Below, piece after piece: positions 37,265 through 46,973 of a stretch of DNA of 54,097 bases. Under the pieces are notes generated by a model that was given only the letters and a program-made list of their open reading frames with translations, had not been told where the DNA came from and made no database searches. Positions within the stretch are counted from its first letter, which is position 1, and each line of letters starts with the position of its first letter. Position numbers and translations under genes: made by a program. This stretch comes from Brachybacterium epidermidis (GTDB lineage: Bacteria; Actinomycetota; Actinomycetes; Actinomycetales; Dermabacteraceae): NCBI RefSeq assembly GCF_015209585.1, contig NZ_JADEYR010000017.1, forward strand, positions 1-54,097, read 5' to 3'.

Positions 37265-37618
37265 TCAGTCCTCCTCGGTCGCGAGGGTGGGGGAGCCGGG
37301 GGTGAGGGATGCGATGGCTGCGGTCAGCGCCGTCCACTCCGAGGTGAGCGCATCGGCCAGGGAGATGCCGGTGGCGGAGGTGCGGTAGAACTTCCGCGGC
37401 CGGGCCTCCTCGGTGTTCCACTCGCTGGTGAGGTGGCCCTGCTTCTCCAGGCGGCGCAGCAGGGGGTACAGCGTGTTCGCGTCGGTGGCGAAGCCGAGGC
37501 GTTCGAGGTCCTGCAGCAGCCCGTAGCCGTAGCCGGGGGAGCGCAGCAGCTGCAGGCAGGCCAGCACCACGGTGCCGCGCCGCAGCTCCTGCAGGTGGGT
37601 ATCGAACACATCGTTCAT
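37265..37618 (-). CDS. PadR family transcriptional regulator
   Basis: A 117-residue winged-helix regulator: ELRRGTVVLACLQLLRSPGY, then GYGLLQDLERLGF, the recognition region NTLYPLLRRLEKQGHLTSEW, and the wing RPRKFYRTSATG. The start is the ATG at 37618; the in-frame longer form to 37642 would begin inside the upstream palindrome. It is co-transcribed with the HAAS-type membrane gene and probably represses this operon through the dyad at 37631-37647. Confidence 0.93.
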   Translation of the reverse strand: MNDVFDTHLQELRRGTVVLACLQLLRSPGYGYGLLQDLERLGFATDANTLYPLLRRLEKQGHLTSEWNTEEARPRKFYRTSATGISLADALTSEWTALTAAIASLTPGSPTLATEED

Positions 37619-37630
37619 GGAGCACACGAT

Positions 37631-37647
37631 ACTGTGTGGCACACACT
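37631..37647 (-). promoter_or_regulatory. PadR operator candidate
   Basis: ACTGTGTGGCACACACT is a 17-base dyad with one mismatch, 13 bases before the PadR start. On the minus strand it is flanked by TATAGT and followed by CAGTAT, either of which could be the -10 box. PadR proteins bind ATGT/ACAT-like dyads in their own promoters. Confidence 0.5.
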
Positions 37648-37699
37648 ATAACAATGGGTTCGCGCGGCATTGGGCCTTATCGGGGGCGGGCCGTGCGGA

Positions 37700-39091
37700 T
37701 CAGCGCCGTAGCACGTGCCGCAGGGCGCCCTCCAGCTCGGGGTGCGCCGCCTGGAAGCCGCTGGCGCGCAGGCGCTCGTCGCTGACCCGCTGATCGGTCT
37801 CGACGATCGCGCGTGCCCCCTCCCGGCCCAGCACCAGTCGCGGACCGAACGGCGGCACCGGCACGGCGGAGGGGCGGTGCAGCACCCTGCCCAGGGTGCG
37901 GGCCAGCTCGCCGGCCGTCGTGGGCTGCGGGGCCACCGCGTTCACCGGGCCGTCGAGCGCGTCGGTGAGCAGGGCGTGCACGTAGCTGCGTGCCATGTCA
38001 TCCAGGGTGATCCAGCTGATCGCCGCGTCCCGTGAGGTGAGCGGGCCGCCCACACCGGCCAGGAACAGCGGCAGCTGCGGGGCGAGAGCACCTCCCGCAT
38101 CGGTCAGCACGATCCCGGTGCGCACAGCGCAGGTGCGCACCCCCGCCTGGGCGGCCGGAGCCATCTGCTTCTCCCACGCCCGGCACACGTTCGCCAGCAC
38201 GTCCTCGCCCGGTGCGGAGTCCTCGGTGAGCAGCTCACCGGGGCGCCTCGCCCCGTAGTAGCCGATGCCGCTGGCCTGCACCAGAATGCGCGGCCCGGAC
38301 CCGCTGCGGGCCAGCTGGGCCAGGGTGCGGGCGATCAGCCCCGACGAGGAGGTGCGGGAGGCCAGGATCTCGTGCTTGGCGCGGGCCGTCATCCGGGTCG
38401 CGATGCTGCGCCCGGCCAGGTTCACCACCGCATCGACCCCCTCGAGGTCCGACGGATCCAGCACCCCGGCCGCCGGGTCCCACGCGATCTCCCCCTCGCC
38501 CGCGCGCCTGCCCCGCACCATCCGCAGCACGCGGTGCCCGCCGGTGCTCAGCAGCGCGGTCAGCTGCGTGCCGATCAAGCCGGAGGCCCCGGCCACCGCC
38601 ACCGTCAGGCGCGGCGCACCTGCCAGGCGCCGATGCAGGTCCAGATCCTGCTCCAGCTGCGCGGCCCGGAAGTCCAGCATCCGCCGCACCTGGCCAGCGG
38701 CGATGCGCTCGCCGATCCCGGCCCCTCGCGGCAGGCGGAGGTCGATGGTCTCCTGCAGCCGTGTGTTTGCACCGTCGTCGGTCTGCTCCATGTGGTGGTG
38801 GTGCCGCCAGGCGCGGAACGGGCCGGTCACCTGCGCATCTACGAAGGAGAAGGAGGTGGGGGTCTGCGTGACGTCGCTGTGCTCGAGGGTCCATTCCGGG
38901 CGGATCCGTCCCAGCTGCGCGGGACCCAGGCGAGTGCGCACCCGCGTGCCGTCCTCGATGCCGCCCTGGCGAGGATCCTCCACGCTGCCCAGCGCCGGCG
39001 GGATCATCCGCACCAGTGCGCCCGGCCGCTGATGCCAGGCCACCACGTCCTCCAGCCGATGGGGGATCACGGAGCTCAGCTCGATGCGCAT
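37700..39091 (-). CDS. TIGR01777 family epimerase with N-terminal SRPBCC domain
   Basis: A 463-residue protein. Residues 1-150 resemble a START/SRPBCC cyclase-like domain (MRIELSSVIPHRLEDVVAWH and FRAWRHHHHME). An atypical NAD(P)-binding SDR follows (VAVAGASGLIGTQLTALL, DAVVNLAGRSI, and QASGIGYYG with its Tyr), then the C-terminal DUF1731 (RLVLGREGARAIVETDQRV). The start at 39091 gives the family N-terminus. The fusion is common in actinobacteria. Substrate unknown. Confidence 0.92.
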   Translation of the reverse strand: MRIELSSVIPHRLEDVVAWHQRPGALVRMIPPALGSVEDPRQGGIEDGTRVRTRLGPAQLGRIRPEWTLEHSDVTQTPTSFSFVDAQVTGPFRAWRHHHHMEQTDDGANTRLQETIDLRLPRGAGIGERIAAGQVRRMLDFRAAQLEQDLDLHRRLAGAPRLTVAVAGASGLIGTQLTALLSTGGHRVLRMVRGRRAGEGEIAWDPAAGVLDPSDLEGVDAVVNLAGRSIATRMTARAKHEILASRTSSSGLIARTLAQLARSGSGPRILVQASGIGYYGARRPGELLTEDSAPGEDVLANVCRAWEKQMAPAAQAGVRTCAVRTGIVLTDAGGALAPQLPLFLAGVGGPLTSRDAAISWITLDDMARSYVHALLTDALDGPVNAVAPQPTTAGELARTLGRVLHRPSAVPVPPFGPRLVLGREGARAIVETDQRVSDERLRASGFQAAHPELEGALRHVLRR

Positions 39092-39182
39092 GAGGGCACG
39101 ATACGCCGTGGCCCCGTGGACACGGCAGCCATGAGCCGGGGCAAGGCCAGCCGCACCGCCTCGCAGTAGGGGATGAGCCGCG

Positions 39183-39479
39183 TCAGTCGCCGGGCCACTC
39201 ACCGACCACGCGCTCGAAGGCACGTGCGCCGCCGCGCTCCATCAGTGCCTTGATCGTGGCGTACAGCGCTCCCTGCAGGGCGGCGGCCGCCAGGATCTCC
39301 CACAGCGGGAACTCGGACTGCAGAGCGGACGGGGCGTCGTCGACGGACTTCGGCGACGCCTTCTTCCACACCTGCTTGAACACGATGCCGGCGAGGGCGC
39401 CGCTCAGCACGCCGCTGAGGATGCCGACCGGGCGGTACAGCACCTTTGCGGAGGTGCTGGTGGTCTTCTTGTGGGCCAT
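39183..39479 (-). CDS. DUF4235 membrane protein
   Basis: A 98-residue protein with the DUF4235 pattern: KVLYRPVGILSGVLSGALAG, FKQVWKK, and a second hydrophobic stretch LAAAALQGALYATIKALMER. GGAGA precedes the ATG. It is often found with DUF3618 and holin-like genes, as here; the three lie in tandem on one strand. Role unknown, thought to be envelope related. Confidence 0.85.
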   Translation of the reverse strand: MAHKKTTSTSAKVLYRPVGILSGVLSGALAGIVFKQVWKKASPKSVDDAPSALQSEFPLWEILAAAALQGALYATIKALMERGGARAFERVVGEWPGD

Positions 39480-39530
39480 CGGGGTCTCCTTCGTCAGGGG
39501 GTGGGTCTGGCGGTGGGCGTCGGGCCGCGT

Positions 39531-40049
39531 TCAGTGATCCCGGCGCACCAGCAGCGCGACCAGGGCCGCCAGGGCACCGGTGGCGGCACCGGTGGCCACG
39601 AACACGGCCGGCGCGGCAGCAGCACCGGTGCGAGAATCAGTTGTCCGTTCAGCACGGATCTCGGTGACGGTACCGGGCGGGACGGGGACGGTCTCCGGTG
39701 CGGTACCCGCATCGGAACGGTTGTCGCCGCGCGATGTCAGACTGTCGATCCGCTCGCGGGCCTGTCCTTTGACCGATTCGACCCGGCCCAGGGCCTCCGC
39801 CTTCAGGTGCGCGGCCCGGTCGCGAGCCCGCCCCTTGACGTCCGCGACCTGGCGCTGCGCCTGCACCTTGGGGTTGAGCTGGTCAGAGAGCGCGCTGACG
39901 GTCTCTCCCAACTCCCGCCGGGTGAGGGCGATGTCGGTCTCGAGCTCCTCGGCCGATGCGTCATCACCCGGTTCCGGTGGCAGTGCGCCGCCGCGGGTGC
40001 GGGGGGCGGGGTCGTGGTCGGCGGGCAGGTGGGAATGGCTGGTGCTCAT
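39531..40049 (-). CDS. DUF3618 family protein
   Basis: A 172-residue protein. The N-terminal part contains the DUF3618 motif ELETDIALTRRELGETVSAL followed by SDQLNPKVQAQRQVADVKGR, then an amphipathic helical region and a single C-terminal membrane span (AVFVATGAATGALAALVALL). The start at 40049 lies one base after the stop of the upstream holin-like gene, implying coupling. Confidence 0.88.
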   Translation of the reverse strand: MSTSHSHLPADHDPAPRTRGGALPPEPGDDASAEELETDIALTRRELGETVSALSDQLNPKVQAQRQVADVKGRARDRAAHLKAEALGRVESVKGQARERIDSLTSRGDNRSDAGTAPETVPVPPGTVTEIRAERTTDSRTGAAAAPAVFVATGAATGALAALVALLVRRDH

Positions 40050-40050
40050 G

Positions 40051-40461
40051 TCAGATGCTCTCCTTGATCTCATCGATGTCGCGCTGGACGGTCTCGACGG
40101 TGCGCTCCGGCACGGGGGTGAGGCCCTCCGCCTTCTTCTTCCCCAGCAGGGCGGCGATGCCCGCGGCGATGAACACGACCACGGTGACGATCAGGGCCGC
40201 CGCCCAGGCGGGCAGGAACAGGGCGAGCACGAGGATCAGGGTCGCCAGGAGGCATCCCAGGCCGAACCAGGCCAGCACAGCCCCGGCGCCGAACAGGCCG
40301 GCGGCGGTGCCGCCCTGCTTGGCCTTCTCGGTGTACTCCACTCGGGCCAGCCGCAGCTCGTCCCGCACCAGGCGGGTGGTCTGCTCGGTCATGCGGTCCA
40401 CCAGGTCCGCGACGGTCGGCTCTGTGCCCGGCTGCTTCTGGGGCGGGTAGGCAGTGCTCAT
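40051..40461 (-). CDS. Phage-holin-like (DUF1469) membrane protein
   Basis: A 136-residue actinobacterial Holin-X / DUF1469 protein: VADLVDRMTEQTTRLVRDEL and LARVEYTEKAKQGGTAAGLF, two adjacent membrane spans, then GKKKAEGLTPVPERTVETVQ. It is a chromosomal stress-type membrane protein rather than a phage holin. It forms an operon with the DUF3618 and DUF4235 genes. Confidence 0.88.
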   Translation of the reverse strand: MSTAYPPQKQPGTEPTVADLVDRMTEQTTRLVRDELRLARVEYTEKAKQGGTAAGLFGAGAVLAWFGLGCLLATLILVLALFLPAWAAALIVTVVVFIAAGIAALLGKKKAEGLTPVPERTVETVQRDIDEIKESI

Positions 40462-40692
40462 GGACAGCTCCTCTCGAGGGGTGCGCGGGCTCGTCCGCCA
40501 GCGCCGCGCCGTTCCCGGTGCCGCTCGGCGCGGCCGCGGTTCTGGGAAGGAGGATACGGGCCGCAGTCGTGGAAAAGCGGGGCCGGATGGTCATCGACCG
40601 GTCGGTCGCTCACCCCAGGGCTTTGTCGCGTGCCCCTCCTACACTCGGCGGTGGAGACCTTCAAGCCCGCCACCTGGCGATAGGACGTGACG

Positions 40693-41781
40693 ATGAGCTC
40701 GACCACCACAGGCCACCGGGACGACCCGGCCGACGCCCCCCACCCCGAGGACGACCGCAAGCCCGACAGTCCCACCGAGGTCACCACACCGTCCTGGAAG
40801 TACATCCTGCGCACCACCGTGCGGGAGTTCAGTGCGGACGGCTGCACCGATCTCGCCGCCGGACTGACCTACCGCACCGTGCTGTCGATCTTCCCGGCCC
40901 TGATCGCGCTGGTGTCGATCCTCAGCCTGTTCGGACAGAGCGAGTCCTCGGTGACCGCGGTGCTCGACCAGGCCGAAGGCATCGTCCCGGCGGACATGTG
41001 GCAGACGGTGCGACCCGCCCTCGAATCGATCCTCACCGCTCCCGCGGCGGGCCTGGGGCTGATCATCGGTCTGCTCACCGCCCTGTGGTCCGCCTCCAGC
41101 TACACCAAGGCCTTCGGCCGGGCGATGAACACCATCCACGACGTGCCCGAGGGGCGCGGCGCGATCAAGCTGAACGTGCAGATGTACCTGCTGACCGCCC
41201 TGTTCCTGCTGCTGGGCGTGATCGGGTTGATGATCTTCGTGCTCTCGGGCCCGGTGGCGCAGGCCGTGGGAGACGCGATCGGTCTGGGCAGTGCAGCGGT
41301 CGCCGTCTGGAACATCGCCAAGTGGTTCGTGCTGGCCGCAATCGTGGTGCTGGCGGTGGCGCTGCTGTACTACGCCACCCCCAACGTCCAGCAGCCCAAG
41401 TTCCGCTGGATGAGCCTGGGCGCGCTGCTCGCCATCATCGTGGCCGTCCTGGCCAGCCTCGGCTTCTTCCTGTACGTCTCCAACTTCGGCAACTACAACG
41501 CCACCTACGGGGCGCTGGCCGGCGTGATCATCATGCTGCTGTGGATCTACATCATCAACGCCATCCTGCTGTTCGGTGCGGAGGTGGACAGCGAGATCGA
41601 GCGCGGGCGTGAGCTGCAGGCCGGCATGCCCGCCGAGGAGGAGCTCCAGCTGCCCGCCCGGGACACCAAGGCCAGCGACAAGAAGGAGAAGAAGTACCAG
41701 GAGGATCTGGAGCGCGGCCGCAACCTGCGCAAGAGCGCCGGCCGCAGCCAGGAGGATCCGCATCGCACCGAGGAGCAGTGA
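40693..41781 (+). CDS. YihY/BrkB family inner-membrane protein
   Basis: About 362 residues. Starts at the ATG at 40693, 7 bases after AGGA; a GTG at 40687 is too close to that site. Family landmarks: DLAAGLTYRTVLSIFPALIA, LWSASSYTKAFGRAMNTIHD, and LGFFLYVSNFGNYNATYGAL, with six spans. The C-terminal 70 residues are charged (Lys/Glu-rich) and cytosolic. The family was once called ribonuclease BN but is a membrane protein of uncertain function. Divergent from the holin-like operon; directly followed by the DUF2243 gene. Confidence 0.93.
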   Translation: MSSTTTGHRDDPADAPHPEDDRKPDSPTEVTTPSWKYILRTTVREFSADGCTDLAAGLTYRTVLSIFPALIALVSILSLFGQSESSVTAVLDQAEGIVPADMWQTVRPALESILTAPAAGLGLIIGLLTALWSASSYTKAFGRAMNTIHDVPEGRGAIKLNVQMYLLTALFLLLGVIGLMIFVLSGPVAQAVGDAIGLGSAAVAVWNIAKWFVLAAIVVLAVALLYYATPNVQQPKFRWMSLGALLAIIVAVLASLGFFLYVSNFGNYNATYGALAGVIIMLLWIYIINAILLFGAEVDSEIERGRELQAGMPAEEELQLPARDTKASDKKEKKYQEDLERGRNLRKSAGRSQEDPHRTEEQ

Positions 41782-42285
41782 ATGTCCACCGCTGAGACGC
41801 GGTCGGGCGGCGGCCCCGCCGCTCCGCCCCGCCCCCACCGCCCCCCCGCCCGCCGCACCGTGGCCTCCGGCTTCCTGTTCGGCTGCGGCATCGCCGCCGC
41901 CATGATCGACCTGTTCATCTTCCATCTGGGCCTGCAGTGGCACCACTTCTACGACCTGTCCACCACCCAGGTGGCGCTGACCGCCGACGGGTTCTCCCAC
42001 GCCTTCGCCTGGTTCATCGCCGTGTGGGGCCTGTTCCTGCTGGCCGACGTGCGGCGCCGCGGCCACGTGGCCTGGCCCCGCTGGACCGCCGCGGTGATCA
42101 CGGGAGTCGGGTTCTTCCAGCTGTTCGACGGGGTGGTCAACCATAAGATCCTGGGCATCCACCAGGTCCGCTACGGCGTGGACCTGCTGCCCTACGACGT
42201 GGCCTGGATCGGTTCGGCGATCGTGCTGTTGCTGATCGGCCTGGCGATGCTGTGGCGCACCCGCCCGGCCGCATCCTCCCGCTGA
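41782..42285 (+). CDS. DUF2243 membrane protein
   Basis: A 167-residue protein with four spans: VASGFLFGCGIAAAMIDLFI, HLGLQWHHFYDLS, GVGFFQLFDGVVNHKILGIH and a final span. The His-rich motifs (WHHFYDL, NHKILGIHQ) are family hallmarks and could bind metal. The ATG directly follows the YihY stop, with GAGGAG overlapping that stop region. Commonly found beside CtaG-like genes, as here. Confidence 0.9.
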   Translation: MSTAETRSGGGPAAPPRPHRPPARRTVASGFLFGCGIAAAMIDLFIFHLGLQWHHFYDLSTTQVALTADGFSHAFAWFIAVWGLFLLADVRRRGHVAWPRWTAAVITGVGFFQLFDGVVNHKILGIHQVRYGVDLLPYDVAWIGSAIVLLLIGLAMLWRTRPAASSR

Positions 42286-42295
42286 GAGCCCGGGA

Positions 42296-43105
42296 ATGGG
42301 ACACGATCACACCGGTCACGCCACGAGCTCGGCCGGATGGGTGCTGTTCGAGATCGCGGCCGTCGTGGTGCTCCTCGCCGCTGCGCTCGCCTACGCGGTG
42401 GCGCTGTGGGCGGCCCGCGACCGCAGCCCCTGGCCGCTGCGCCGCACGCTGTTCTGGTACACGGGGCTGGTGAGCGTCGGGGTGGGGATCGCGGGCCCAC
42501 TGGCGCAGGCAGCGCATGCGAGCTTCACCGCCCACATGGCGGCCCACCTGCTGCTGGGCATGACCGGTCCGCTGCTGCTGGTGCTGGGCGCCCCCATCAC
42601 CCTGGCCCTGCGGGCACTGCCGGTGGCAGGGGCGCGGGCCCTCACCCGCATCCTGCGCACCCCGTACGTGCGGGTGGTCACCCATCCAGCTGTCGCGGCC
42701 CTGCTCAACGCCGGGGGTCTGTGGCTGCTGTACACCACGACGCTGTACACGCTGATGCACGAGTCGGTGCTGGTGCACGCGATGGTGCACGTGCACATCG
42801 TGCTGGCCGGCTACCTGTTCACCGCCTCGCTGATCGGGCCGGACCCGGATCCGCACCGGTCCTCGATGGCGGTGCGGTCGGTTGTGCTGATCGTGTTCAT
42901 CGCCGCGCACTCCGTGCTGGGCAAGTGGCTGTACGCCTACCCGCCGGCAGGGGTGGATGCGGCCGATGCTCGGCGCGGTGCACAGCTGATGTACTACGGC
43001 GGCGACGTGGTGGACGTGCTGATCATCGTGCTGCTGTTCGCCGGCTGGTACGCCGCGACCAGGCCTCGGCACGGGCTCCAACCGGCGTACGCCAACGGAG
43101 CCTGA
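42296..43105 (+). CDS. Cytochrome c oxidase assembly protein, CtaG (caa3) type
   Basis: A 269-residue membrane protein starting 10 bases after DUF2243. It has seven or so spans with conserved His: FTAHMAAHLLLGMTGPLLLV, LMHESVLVHAMVHVHIVLAG and IAAHSVLGKWLYAYPP, the caa3_CtaG pattern. These proteins are linked to copper delivery to haem-copper oxidases. Probably co-transcribed with DUF2243 and YihY. Confidence 0.92.
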   Translation: MGHDHTGHATSSAGWVLFEIAAVVVLLAAALAYAVALWAARDRSPWPLRRTLFWYTGLVSVGVGIAGPLAQAAHASFTAHMAAHLLLGMTGPLLLVLGAPITLALRALPVAGARALTRILRTPYVRVVTHPAVAALLNAGGLWLLYTTTLYTLMHESVLVHAMVHVHIVLAGYLFTASLIGPDPDPHRSSMAVRSVVLIVFIAAHSVLGKWLYAYPPAGVDAADARRGAQLMYYGGDVVDVLIIVLLFAGWYAATRPRHGLQPAYANGA

Positions 43106-43231
43106 GCTTGCCCGCGGGGGCAGAGCGTGCCAGGCGGCCTGAGCGCCGCACCGGGGTGGAGGGCGCGAGCGTCGCCTGGCCTGAGCCGCCTAGCGGTGCC
43201 TTTCGAGTGCGACGAGGCTACGGCGTGTGCT

Positions 43232-44251
43232 TCAGCGCTCGTTGCGGCGCCGCTGAAGCCAGACCATCCCAGCACCGGCAGCCATGGCCAGTGCCGTGAA
43301 TGCGGCGGCCGCGGAAATCTCGGTTCCGGTCTTGGCCAGCTCACCGCCGCCGTCGGCCGCCTCAGCATTGCTGCCCGTAGCCTCGGACGAGTTGCCGAAC
43401 GCACCCGCAAGGGCCTCACCCAGGGTCACGGACAGTGCACCCAGGCGCTGCTGCGGTGCGGTGGGCTGGGACTTCCCACTGCCGGAGAAGTCACGAGTTC
43501 CCGTCTCGGGAGCGGCCGGCAGTTCGGCGCCGGCCCGCGGGGAGCTGGGCTGCTGACCACTGGCCGAGGGAGCGGGGCTGTTGGAGCCGGGGAAGTCCTT
43601 GATCGGGGTGGACGGGCTACCGGTTTCGGGGGCGGAGTTACCCGGGGTCGTGCCCGGCTTGTTCTCCTGGTTGCCCGTGCCGCCACCGTTGTTGCCGGTG
43701 CCCGTGTTGTCGCCGCCCGTGTTGTCGTCGTCCGGGTTGTCGCTGCCGGGGGTGTCGTCGTCCGGGTTGTCGCTGCCGGGGGTGTCGTCGTCCGAGTTGT
43801 CGCCGCCGGGGTTGTCTCCGGGGTTGCCGTCGCCGGGGTTGTCTCCGCCGCCGCCCTCGCCCTCCTCGACAGTCAAGGTGGCGCTGGCCTGCTCCTGGCT
43901 GTCAATCAGCACACTGACCCTGTACGAGCCAGGACCTGGAGCACTGATCTGCGTGTTGAAGCGACCGTTGATTACCTCCGCAGGTTTGTGTGTCGTCTGC
44001 CCACCGCCTCCGATGACCGCGATGCTCACTCCTGTTACGCCGTCGTAGCAGTCCCCTGAGACATTGAATATCTCGCCGGCCTTGACTGTGTTCGGTGCTA
44101 GAACGATCTTCTCTGCGGCACAACCGGTCTCCATCGGCGCCACCCCACCCAGCGGCGCGGCGTTGGCGGCTGCCGGTCCCATCACGCAGGCAGCAGCGAG
44201 CATCACGCCGGCGCCCAGGCGCGCGGGAGCGGTTCGTCGGCGAACGGACAC
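43232..44251 (-). CDS. LAxTG-anchored surface protein
   Basis: A 339-residue secreted protein. The GTG at 44251 with GAGGAG six bases upstream is preferred over the ATG at 44287. A signal peptide ends near ANAAP. An extracellular domain of about 110 residues with two cysteines (TGCAAEK and GDCYDG) follows, then a Gly/Asp/Asn-rich stalk with repeats of the DDDTPGSDNP type and a Pro/Ser/Thr region. It ends in a sorting signal: LAKTG, hydrophobic AAAFTALAMAAGAGMVWL, then QRRRNER. LAxTG suggests a class E sortase substrate. Ligand unknown. Confidence 0.88.
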   Translation of the reverse strand: MSVRRRTAPARLGAGVMLAAACVMGPAAANAAPLGGVAPMETGCAAEKIVLAPNTVKAGEIFNVSGDCYDGVTGVSIAVIGGGGQTTHKPAEVINGRFNTQISAPGPGSYRVSVLIDSQEQASATLTVEEGEGGGGDNPGDGNPGDNPGGDNSDDDTPGSDNPDDDTPGSDNPDDDNTGGDNTGTGNNGGGTGNQENKPGTTPGNSAPETGSPSTPIKDFPGSNSPAPSASGQQPSSPRAGAELPAAPETGTRDFSGSGKSQPTAPQQRLGALSVTLGEALAGAFGNSSEATGSNAEAADGGGELAKTGTEISAAAAFTALAMAAGAGMVWLQRRRNER

Positions 44252-44385
44252 AGAAGACTCCTCAGCAAAAGAAGGGGGTTCAGCCATACTCTAGGGGGAC
44301 GCGCCGCTGTTGTCCGCCCAATGCGTCGATCCGTGGACGAACTTCTCGTGAACGCCACGTCGGCCCCGGTCCCCAGGAGCCGTCC

Positions 44386-45491
<1,106 letters not shown>

Positions 45492-45495
<4 letters not shown>

Positions 45496-46973
45496 CACCC
45501 TCGCCGGGCCACCACGCACCGCCCCCCGCACAGCCAAGGGAGCGCACCGGCGACCGTGCAGCGAGAACCACCACCTCCATACGGCCCACGGTGCGCGCGA
45601 TCGTGGTCGCGGTGTGCGCTGTGGCGCTGTGGATCCTGGCCGACCTCACCCGCGTGATGCCCGCCCGGGTGCTCGCCGCCGCACTGCTGCTCACCCTGGC
45701 CGTGGGCGGCGCCTGCATCCTGCTGAGCCTGGTGGGCCTGCACGTGCGCCGCCGCGTGGTCGACGAGGTGGTCCCGGTCGGCAGCCGCGCCCGCATACAG
45801 GTTGACCTGGCCCCGAAGGCCCTGCTCACCACCGTCCCCCTGGGCCGCGCAGTGCTGCGCGAGGACCTGCCCGAGGAGCTCGGCGGCCGCGGCGACCTCC
45901 CCCTGGCGCACCGCATGCCGCACGCCCTGACCGTGACCCGTCGCGGCACCCACCCCATGGGGGCGCTCAGCATCGTGGTGCGGGACGTGTTCGGCATGTT
46001 CCACCTGGACCGCACCATCCACGACGACGCCCGCATCATCGGCCTGCCCGTCGCCGAGCAGATCGACCCGGCCGCCGCCCGCGCCACCGGCATCGCCCAC
46101 CAGGGCCAGCAGGCTGCCGCCACCGCCCCGGGCATCGGCGAGATCGGTCCCATCGCCCGCCCCTACGTGGCGGGGGACGACATCCGCCGCATCCATTGGC
46201 GGGCCCGCGCCCGCCCCGGCCCCCTGATGACCCGGGAGGACGAGCCGCCGGTCGGCCGCACCGCCCTGATCGTGCTGGACAACCGCCGCAGCGGCAGCCA
46301 GCCGCACCAGACGGGGCCCGTCGGGCGAGGGGCGCAGCAGCCCCGGCCCGGCAGAGATGGGGCGCAGCATCCCTGGCCCGGCAGAGATGGGGTGCAGCCG
46401 CCCCGGCCCGGCAGAGATGGAGCGCAGCAGCCCCGGCCCGGCGGGTCCCATGCCCAGCAGCCACCGTCGGCCGCCCTGATCGCGGCCGAGGACCGCCTGG
46501 TGGATCACGCCGCCTCCGTGCTGGCCGGGCTGCGCTCCCACGGCTGGGAGGTGCGGGTGGTGGACGCCGACGGCGATGAGATCACCCGCGCCGAGCGCCA
46601 CCGCGCCGGCGCCTCCCTGTTGGGCCGCGAGGCCGATGCGAGGGGGGAGCGGGTCTCCCTGATGGCCCTGGCCGACCTCGACTTCGAGGACTCCGAACCC
46701 ACCCCGCGGCACGCCCAGGGAGGCGAGCACGCCACCGGGCACCCCCAGGTGGTGGTGGCGCTCGGCATCGACGACGGCACCCCCTTCGACGGCCTCGAGC
46801 TGGACCGCTTCGCCGGCCGCGCCCACCACCGCACCGCCATCGCCCTGCTGCCCGAGGCCGGTGGTACCGGCCCCACCTCGACCACCGTGAACGGCTGGAT
46901 GCTGGTGCGCGGTCACGTCGACCATGCCCTGAGCGATCTGCTCACCGCCGCCGGCCCGGGGGAGGCGACATGA
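45492..46973 (+). CDS. DUF58 domain protein
   Basis: A 493-residue protein with two N-terminal spans and the DUF58 core motif RPYVAGDDIRRIHWRARARP. The GTG at 45492 overlaps the MoxR stop. Within the VWA-like half, after ALIVLDNRR, is an insertion of about 50 residues with four PRPGRDGAQQ-type repeats that continues into the normal helix EDRLVDHAASVLAGL; the DNA repeat period is 30 bp. It overlaps the transglutaminase gene by ATGA, so MoxR, DUF58 and TgpA form one coupled operon, the standard set. Confidence 0.92.
46331..46450. repeat. 30-bp tandem repeat within the DUF58 gene, four units
   Basis: Units of GGCGCAGCAGCCCCGGCCCG + GCAGAGATGG recur at 46331, 46361, 46391 and 46421 (the last partial). 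It encodes a 10-residue Pro/Arg/Gly/Gln repeat and keeps the reading frame. Confidence 0.85.

Noticed and set aside
40051..40461. Prophage indicated by the holin-like gene
   Set aside because: No other phage genes are nearby; DUF1469 holin-like proteins with DUF3618 and DUF4235 are ordinary chromosomal genes in actinobacteria.
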